This document shows, in pieces, positions 6,651 through 10,867 of a DNA stretch of 10,867 nt. The stretch covers positions 1 to 10,867 of the forward strand of contig SFMI01000055.1 in NCBI GenBank assembly GCA_004554425.1. Direction: 5' to 3'. Positions within the stretch are counted from its first letter, which is position 1; each line of letters starts with the position of its first letter. The translations under genes and the position numbers were made by a program. The notes under the pieces are model-generated. The model was not told where the DNA came from, searched no databases, and saw only the letters and a list, made by a program, of their open reading frames with translations. The DNA is from Candidatus Saccharimonadota bacterium. GTDB lineage: Bacteria; Eremiobacterota; Xenobia; Xenobiales; Xenobiaceae.

Positions 6651-7403
6651 ATGGAAGCTTCAAAAGTTGCCTTATTGATAGTGGGACAAGAAATTTTAAA
6701 TGGTAGCATAACTGACGCCAATATTGCCCATACGGCTAAAAAATTTTATGATAAAGGCGTAATTTTAGCTAAAGTCGAAATAGTCCCCGATAAGATAGAC
6801 GATATAGCTGAAGCTGTAAAAAGGCTCAGCACGACCTACGACTACTTAATAACTTCCGGAGGCATAGGGCCTACTCACGACGACGTAACTGTCGAAGGTG
6901 TAGCTAAAGCCCTAGGGCAGCAAGTTATTAAGCATAGCTACCTGGAAACCGTTATCTCCCGCCACTACAAAGGCGCTACCCTTACAGCGGCTCAGAGCCG
7001 CATGGCCATGGTTCCTGCCGAAGCTGAGCTTTTGGTCTCGACTTCTCCCAGCGACGACTACTTCTTGCCTCAAGTTTATGTCAAAAATATTTATCTTTTG
7101 CCAGGCTTGCCCAAGTTGTACAGTCACTATTTAGAACACATTATGCCCGTATTTACTGGCGTACCTCTATTGCACGACGAAATTTCCATAAAAGGCATTG
7201 AGACTAAGTTAACAGCTGCTTTAAATCGTTCCGTGCATAAGTTCCCCCAAGTGCGTTTCGGTTCTTATCCATCCTTTGAACCTGGTCAACCCGATTCTTT
7301 TATTGTTAAGATTACTTTTGAGGCTCCTGACGAGGCCTCTTTGGCTGATTCTAAAGAATTCTTCCTTAAGCAATTGCCTCAGGATTTGAGCGTAATTTCC
7401 TAA
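6651..7403 (+). CDS. CinA-like molybdopterin-binding-domain protein without the amidase domain
   Basis: A MoaB/Mog-fold protein of the CinA N-terminal family (COG1058 type). Visible motifs are GQEILNG at 12-18 and the signature SGGIGPTHDDVT at 69-80, then a LLPGLP loop near 150-155. Full CinA proteins are about 410 residues and end in a nicotinamide-nucleotide amidase (PncC) domain. This one is 250 residues and stops cleanly without it, a known stand-alone form. In the family this domain is linked to hydrolysis of ADP-ribose or related dinucleotides; whether this protein does that is inference. GAGGTG at 6635-6640, inside the end of the upstream gene, is the ribosome binding site for ATG 6651, four bases after the upstream stop. 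The tight coupling to the glycosyltransferases is probably transcriptional only. Confidence 0.85.
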   Translation: MEASKVALLIVGQEILNGSITDANIAHTAKKFYDKGVILAKVEIVPDKIDDIAEAVKRLSTTYDYLITSGGIGPTHDDVTVEGVAKALGQQVIKHSYLETVISRHYKGATLTAAQSRMAMVPAEAELLVSTSPSDDYFLPQVYVKNIYLLPGLPKLYSHYLEHIMPVFTGVPLLHDEISIKGIETKLTAALNRSVHKFPQVRFGSYPSFEPGQPDSFIVKITFEAPDEASLADSKEFFLKQLPQDLSVIS

Positions 7404-7473
7404 AAATCCCAACAAAGGAACACCGCTCTTCACCTAAAAAGCATCTTTTCTAGTTAAGAATGTGAGGAAAAAA

Positions 7474-7917
7474 ATGCGTAAAATCAGATTACTTTTAGGC
7501 GTAGTTTTAACAGCGGCTTTAATTTTGGGTTTATGCTCTCAAGATGTTTTAGCTGCTAAAAAACAAAAAGAAAAGAAAGACGAACATCCTGTAGCCGTCA
7601 TAAAAGCTACTGTGGATCGCAACTCTTTTGACAACGAAACAACCGGCGTAAAGCGTACTTGTACTTTGTGGGTAAAAAATTTAAGTCGCGAGACTCAAAA
7701 AGATATCAAAGTTAACATTAAGATTTACGACAACAAACGTGAGTTGGAAGATTTAGACAAAACTATCGAAGAGCTCGATCCTGGCGCTAGAGAATTTGTC
7801 CACTTTAAGTGGGATGATTATAGCCGCAGCCACAAGCAAAAGATCAGAATCTGGCTTACTTATACTAACGACGAAGGCAAAGAAGTTACTTTCGAGGCTC
7901 CTACTCCCGTTTGGTAG
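7474..7917 (+). CDS. Small exported protein with a beta-rich domain, function unknown
   Basis: Not recognised as a named family. The 147-residue product begins with a clear signal peptide: MRKIR, a hydrophobic core at about 6-20, and a likely signal peptidase I site after VLA (25-27). A Cys at about 21 is preceded by LGL and does not fit a lipobox, so it is probably not a lipoprotein. After a lysine-rich linker comes a domain with alternating strands (VAVIKATV, CTLWVKNLS, IKVNIKIYD, IRIWLTYT), resembling the Ig-like extracytoplasmic FxLYD/CARDB class in general character only. GTG at 7462 opens the frame but belongs to GTGAGGA, the ribosome binding site for ATG 7474. It follows the CinA-like gene after 70 bases and may be read with the run or from its own promoter. 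Confidence 0.75.
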   Translation: MRKIRLLLGVVLTAALILGLCSQDVLAAKKQKEKKDEHPVAVIKATVDRNSFDNETTGVKRTCTLWVKNLSRETQKDIKVNIKIYDNKRELEDLDKTIEELDPGAREFVHFKWDDYSRSHKQKIRIWLTYTNDEGKEVTFEAPTPVW

Positions 7918-7935
7918 ATAATTTGTCCTAAAGCG

Positions 7936-7972
7936 TTCAAGCTCTCTTTAGCAAAAGAGCGGTTCGCTTGAA
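7936..7972. terminator. Hairpin between convergent genes, possible bidirectional terminator
   Basis: TTCAAGC (7936-7942) and GCTTGAA (7966-7972) form a 7-bp outer stem. Inside it CTCTTT (7944-7949) pairs with AAAGAG (7954-7959) around an AGCA loop. It is centred in the 82-base gap between a rightward and a leftward stop. Neither side has a long T run, so termination efficiency is uncertain, but position and symmetry suit a shared terminator. Confidence 0.5.
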
Positions 7973-7999
7973 ACTTTGTTCTATCAACTCTTTAGTTAA

Positions 8000-9706
8000 T
8001 TAGCGACAAGGGCGAAGATCGCGCTTTTCGGAATGACGATAAAGGCGCAAGGTCTTCGCTCTTTTATTATGCCATTCTTTAATTTGAGTATAGCCTTGAA
8101 AATGTTTATTTTTAAGAACCTCTTCGGCACTGCCACCTATTTGCAATAGCAAAGAAGATTGAGGTAAAAACTCGTAATTGATAGGCACATAAATATCAAT
8201 ATCCAAAAGGCGCCCATACTTTTCTAAAGCTCTAAGCAATAATAAATCGGCATCTAGGCCGCGCCCTTGAGCAAACACAACAGCGGTAAAACGCTCTTCT
8301 TTGCTTTTGTCGAGCTGCGGCAAAATAACTTTCAAAATGCTATCTAAAAAAGCGGCTTCCTCAGTACGCTCAGCTCTTTCTACGGCAGCATTGTTGTTGC
8401 GCAGAGTACTTATACGCCAACTGCATCGGTTCAGAGCTTCATTGACAGGAATTGTGCCTGGAAAATAAATAAGTCCTAATTGCACAAACGACACCAAAGC
8501 CAAAGCTATAGCTACGCCGAAACGCCAAAAATGATATTGACCTATCCAGGCAAAAGCTAAACATAACCCCATTACTGTGGCTGGAAGCATATATCTAGCT
8601 GCCCCTGGCACTCCTAAAATTGCATAAATGGAAGCGGCTGATAAGCTCATAGCCACAATAAGAAACGCGGTATTTCTTTTAGCAATGTCTGGTTGCTTGA
8701 AAGCCCAAAATATTCCCAGCAGGCACCAGGTAAAGTAAAGCCACCAGCAGTTATTTAAAGCATAAAATAATTGGCGTAAACAAACTAAGCCGGAATAGTT
8801 TTGAGCTAAATCGCGACTACTTTTCCAAACAAGTTCTGACCAAGCGGCCCAATACCACCAACCACTCAAAGACAAAGCAGCCAGCAAGGCGACACTCACA
8901 CCTAACCACGGTGAAACAAGTTTTTCGCTATTTTCCGCTTTTTCATTTACTTCTGAAGACGATAATTGTGTTCGCTTAGCAACAACCTCTCGATGTAAAT
9001 TTAAACTTAGAATTTCCTGGCCTATACGTACAGTAGCCGTTTCAATTTCGGGAGACTGTGCAATTACTTCACCTTCTTTACAAGTTTCAGACGGAGCTGA
9101 AACGAGCATAAAAAGCGCATACGCCCCAAGAGGTAACATATAAAAAATTAATGCCCACTTGGTAAGTAATCCTAGGCCTACACAAATGCCGAAAAGCAAA
9201 GCGTACCCCAAACGACGGAAATTTTCTGAAGCTAAATAAGTAACTAAAGCTGAGGTTACAAAAAGTGTCTCACCTATTTCTAAAAAGAGACCACGACTAT
9301 ACCAATTGAGCCATAAGTTGCCGCTATTAGCCAAAAGAGCCAGAACACCGCCCCAAGGGCCCCCTAGCCGACGGCCAAGAGCGTATACAGCATAACCTAA
9401 TGGAATAAGTAAACAAGCTTGAGCCGTGGCCGCTGCTTGAGCTGAAAATTGTTGACCATTTACCCAAGCTCCCAAGCAATAGAGCCAACTGCTTAAAGGA
9501 GGATAGCCGCTTAAAGGCATAGAGCCACCATTACGGAAAAATTGCCAATAGTGCCAAGCCTCACGAAAAGTACGTCCCGAATGCTCTCCTAAAAGCAAAA
9601 TACCATTTTGCAACCAGCTATTAACTGACCAATAAAGTAAAAGGCCAAAAATTAAAGGGAAACAATACTCATACCAACGCCAGCGGCTATCTTCTCTGTT
9701 GCTCAT
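8000..9706 (-). CDS. GT-C-like polytopic membrane glycosyltransferase
   Basis: A 568-residue integral membrane protein resembling the PMT_2/ArnT-like GT-C class. After a first helix (about 14-38) comes an external loop with GYPPLSSWLY (67-76), matching the HPPL/YPPL element of these enzymes. Then many hydrophobic helices occur (about 91-112, 117-130, 145-160, 165-200, 263-285, 345-365, 371-412) and a C-terminal soluble part from about 425. Between helices a 60-residue hydrophilic segment (202-262) interrupts the membrane region. No DE or EE pair like that of the other GT-C gene is obvious; Glu41 or Glu49 in the first loop could be catalytic. It probably transfers a lipid-linked sugar outside the inner membrane; substrate is unknown. 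The start has only a weak GAG upstream. It converges on the rightward run and is not in that operon. Confidence 0.75.
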   Translation of the reverse strand: MSNREDSRWRWYEYCFPLIFGLLLYWSVNSWLQNGILLLGEHSGRTFREAWHYWQFFRNGGSMPLSGYPPLSSWLYCLGAWVNGQQFSAQAAATAQACLLIPLGYAVYALGRRLGGPWGGVLALLANSGNLWLNWYSRGLFLEIGETLFVTSALVTYLASENFRRLGYALLFGICVGLGLLTKWALIFYMLPLGAYALFMLVSAPSETCKEGEVIAQSPEIETATVRIGQEILSLNLHREVVAKRTQLSSSEVNEKAENSEKLVSPWLGVSVALLAALSLSGWWYWAAWSELVWKSSRDLAQNYSGLVCLRQLFYALNNCWWLYFTWCLLGIFWAFKQPDIAKRNTAFLIVAMSLSAASIYAILGVPGAARYMLPATVMGLCLAFAWIGQYHFWRFGVAIALALVSFVQLGLIYFPGTIPVNEALNRCSWRISTLRNNNAAVERAERTEEAAFLDSILKVILPQLDKSKEERFTAVVFAQGRGLDADLLLLRALEKYGRLLDIDIYVPINYEFLPQSSLLLQIGGSAEEVLKNKHFQGYTQIKEWHNKRAKTLRLYRHSEKRDLRPCR

Positions 9707-9775
9707 AAGCTCAAGCTTTTCTCAGCTAATTAAGCCTCTACCTTTGTTCTTAAACCGACATATCAACGCAAAAAT

Positions 9776-9781
9776 TATGAT
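9776..9781 (+). promoter_or_regulatory. Possible -10 element upstream of the antitoxin gene
   Basis: TATGAT at 9776-9781 is a good -10 match, but the -35 region (about 9753-9758) is poor. If used, transcription would begin near 9788 and the leader would include the short reading frame at 9818. A TTGACA at 9783-9788 has no -10 box at the right distance. Confidence 0.25.
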
Positions 9782-9817
9782 TTTGACAAGCAAAAATAGA
9801 TTTTCAAGGAGGTACGG

Positions 9818-9856
9818 TTGCTTAGCTCAAATTTAGGATCTAAAATAATAACTTGA
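9818..9856 (+). CDS. Possible 12-codon leader peptide behind a perfect Shine-Dalgarno
   Basis: A full-consensus AAGGAGGT (9806-9813) lies four bases before TTG 9818, which opens a 12-codon frame (MLSSNLGSKIIT) ending at TGA 9854-9856. The frame stops 32 bases before the antitoxin ATG and is in another phase, so it is not an N-terminal extension. This is the best ribosome binding site in the window and has no other gene to serve. The TTG start and short spacing leave real doubt. Confidence 0.3.
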   Translation: MLSSNLGSKIIT

Positions 9857-9888
9857 AGCAGAACTAAATTAAAGGGAGTTAAGAATAT

Positions 9889-10125
9889 ATGGCTTCCAAA
9901 ACGGTCAATTTCAGTGTCCGTATGGATACTGAAGTGAAAAAACAGTGCGAAGAAATTTATGGCCAATTAGGTGTGAACTTAACGACGGCTATCAACGTTT
10001 TTTTGCGGCAGTCTATACGCTCTAAAGGCTTTCCTTTTGAAGTGAGACTAGACTCTCCCACTCCGGAAATAGTAGAAGATAAACCGGCCCCTTCTCTAAG
10101 CGAAAATTATCCTAACTTAGTATAA
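9889..10125 (+). CDS. RelB/DinJ-family antitoxin, apparently without a partner toxin
   Basis: A 78-residue ribbon-helix-helix protein of the RelB/DinJ type, which binds its own operator as a dimer and neutralises a YafQ/RelE-type mRNA interferase with its C-terminal tail. The sequence shows the N-terminal DNA-binding strand (TVNFSVRMD, about 5-13), a helix with VKKQCEEIYGQLG, the family-typical LTTAINVFLRQS segment (31-42), and GFPFEV near 47-52. The C-terminal tail is short and proline-rich (PTPEIVEDKPAP). GGGAG around 9874-9878 precedes the ATG. Normally a toxin gene follows within a few bases or overlaps; here the stop is followed by a hairpin and a convergent gene, so no toxin is present on either side. 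It may be an orphan antitoxin, a remnant, or act on a toxin elsewhere. Confidence 0.88.
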   Translation: MASKTVNFSVRMDTEVKKQCEEIYGQLGVNLTTAINVFLRQSIRSKGFPFEVRLDSPTPEIVEDKPAPSLSENYPNLV

Positions 10126-10136
10126 AAAAACAAAGA

Positions 10137-10163
10137 AGGCGCTGACAAACAAAGTCGGCGCCT
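10137..10163 (-). terminator. Intrinsic terminator of the Sel1-repeat gene
   Basis: A 10-bp stem (10137-10146 with 10154-10163, one internal G-U pair) encloses an AAACAAA loop. Read on the minus strand it is followed by a T-rich tract (complement of 10123-10136, with seven consecutive T), the form of a Rho-independent terminator for the leftward gene ending at 10173. On the plus strand the antitoxin would get the hairpin with only ATTATGT after it, so it may work in both directions but best leftward. Confidence 0.75.
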
Positions 10164-10172
10164 ATTATGTAG

Positions 10173-10763
10173 CTAAACTAAACTCGTATTGCTTTGAAAG
10201 TAATCCTCGAGTTTAACGCAAAGTTTGCCTCGATCTTCCTTGCTGAGTGTGCCCAAAGCTCTATTTATGTCCGAATCGCTACATTCGTTGGCTTTACTGC
10301 GTCGTTGCAGCGAATTACCTAATGAAGCGCCACCAGCTGTTGCACAAGCAAGAGGCAAGGCCAGAAAAATAGAAATATTTCCGTTTTTTTCTTCTTCAAG
10401 TTTGTTATGCAACTTAGTAAGCATAGCTAAAGCGTCAGCACAACCTTTACAAGCTGCTTTAATATATAAGTCCACAGCTCTGAGACAGTCCCAATCTAGC
10501 ATATAGAAATTGCCAAGTTCATACATAGCGGCAGGATATTCTTCTGCAGACGCTTCTTTATACCACTTAAAAGCGTCTCGTCTGCAGCACTTATTGTTAT
10601 AATAGTTGCCTGCTTCGTACATGGCATCGACACGTCCCTGTCGACCGGCTTTTTCGTACCATTGCACAGCCTCGTCTTCACGCCCTAGCTCTTTAAGCTG
10701 ATTGGCATATTCAAACTGAGCTTGAGCGCTGCCGCTTTCGGCTCTCTGTCTCATTCCATCCAT
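10173..10763 (-). CDS. Sel1-repeat protein with one C-terminal membrane segment
   Basis: A 196-residue protein with three tandem Sel1-like (TPR-like) helical repeats at about 11-45, 46-78 and 79-113, marked by AQAQFEYANQL, DAMYEAGNYY and AAMYELGNFY followed by AVQWYEKA-type second helices. Such repeats act as protein-protein interaction scaffolds. A hydrophobic segment follows at about 130-149 (IFLALPLACATAGGASL), then a polar C-terminus of about 45 residues. There are eight cysteines, high for this size. I chose ATG 10763 because AGGGG (10773-10777, minus strand) lies nine bases upstream; a TTG at 10772 would overlap that site. The gene stands alone between its terminator and the window edge, converging on the antitoxin gene. 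The specific role is unknown. Confidence in the repeats is high. Confidence 0.82.
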   Translation of the reverse strand: MDGMRQRAESGSAQAQFEYANQLKELGREDEAVQWYEKAGRQGRVDAMYEAGNYYNNKCCRRDAFKWYKEASAEEYPAAMYELGNFYMLDWDCLRAVDLYIKAACKGCADALAMLTKLHNKLEEEKNGNISIFLALPLACATAGGASLGNSLQRRSKANECSDSDINRALGTLSKEDRGKLCVKLEDYFQSNTSLV

Positions 10764-10867
10764 TAAAAACAACCCCTAACCGCAAAAATATAAAATTAGA
10801 TGTGAACATCAAGTTCGCAATTGAAGTCACTCGCGTAGATATACCACTTTTCTACTGCTTAAGTCTA

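Noticed and set aside
7462..7473. GTG at 7462 as the start of the exported protein
   Set aside because: Again GTGAGGA serves as the ribosome binding site; ATG 7474 gives a clean signal peptide.
7541..7556. Lipoprotein signal in the small exported protein
   Set aside because: The cysteine is preceded by Leu-Gly-Leu; a lipobox needs a small residue (Gly, Ala or Ser) directly before Cys.
10804..10816. LexA-like box GAAC-N5-GTTC upstream of the Sel1 gene
   Set aside because: The Gram-positive-type LexA site needs a four-base spacer (CGAAC N4 GTTCG); here it is five and the flanks do not match.

Overview
The window is a compact, gene-dense bacterial chromosomal segment of moderate to low GC (by eye). 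It has AGGAGG-type ribosome binding sites, sigma70-like promoters and many envelope-directed proteins. A Gram-negative-walled anaerobe, perhaps a negativicute-like member of the Bacillota, would fit, but no marker gene here fixes the taxonomy and this is a weak inference. I see no insertion sequence, integrase, tRNA, rRNA or CRISPR array.

Left edge (1-470): the 5' end of a leftward gene for a single-pass membrane protein, then a divergent promoter region in which the leftward and rightward -35 boxes appear to overlap on opposite strands. The rightward leader carries a perfect 8-bp inverted repeat.

Main rightward run (471-7917): a DUF2419/Qng1-family queuosine-5'-phosphate N-glycosylase is followed by a long-form tRNA-guanine/queuine transglycosylase. 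Together they form a plausible queuine salvage-and-use pair: Qng1 frees the base from queuosine nucleotide and Tgt inserts it into tRNA. Tgt has Gly where the preQ1-specific enzyme has Val, which fits queuine use. Then come two GT2 glycosyltransferases, a GT-C (PMT/ArnT-like) polytopic glycosyltransferase overlapping the second GT2 gene, a CinA-like stand-alone molybdopterin-binding-domain protein, and a small exported protein. The tight spacing from tgt to the CinA-like gene suggests co-transcription. The three glycosyltransferases look like part of an envelope or lipid-linked sugar pathway.

Right part (7918-10867): a hairpin lies between convergent genes, followed by a second GT-C-type membrane protein on the minus strand. 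A DinJ/RelB-family antitoxin has no visible toxin, and its leader contains a perfect Shine-Dalgarno in front of a 12-codon reading frame. A strong hairpin then ends a leftward gene for a Sel1-repeat protein with one membrane segment. The last 95 bases hold only that gene's upstream region.

Several genes have better starts than the longest open frame: 471 rather than 420, 2842 rather than 2824, 7474 rather than 7462, and 10763 rather than 10772. In each case the chosen start sits downstream of a purine-rich ribosome binding site.
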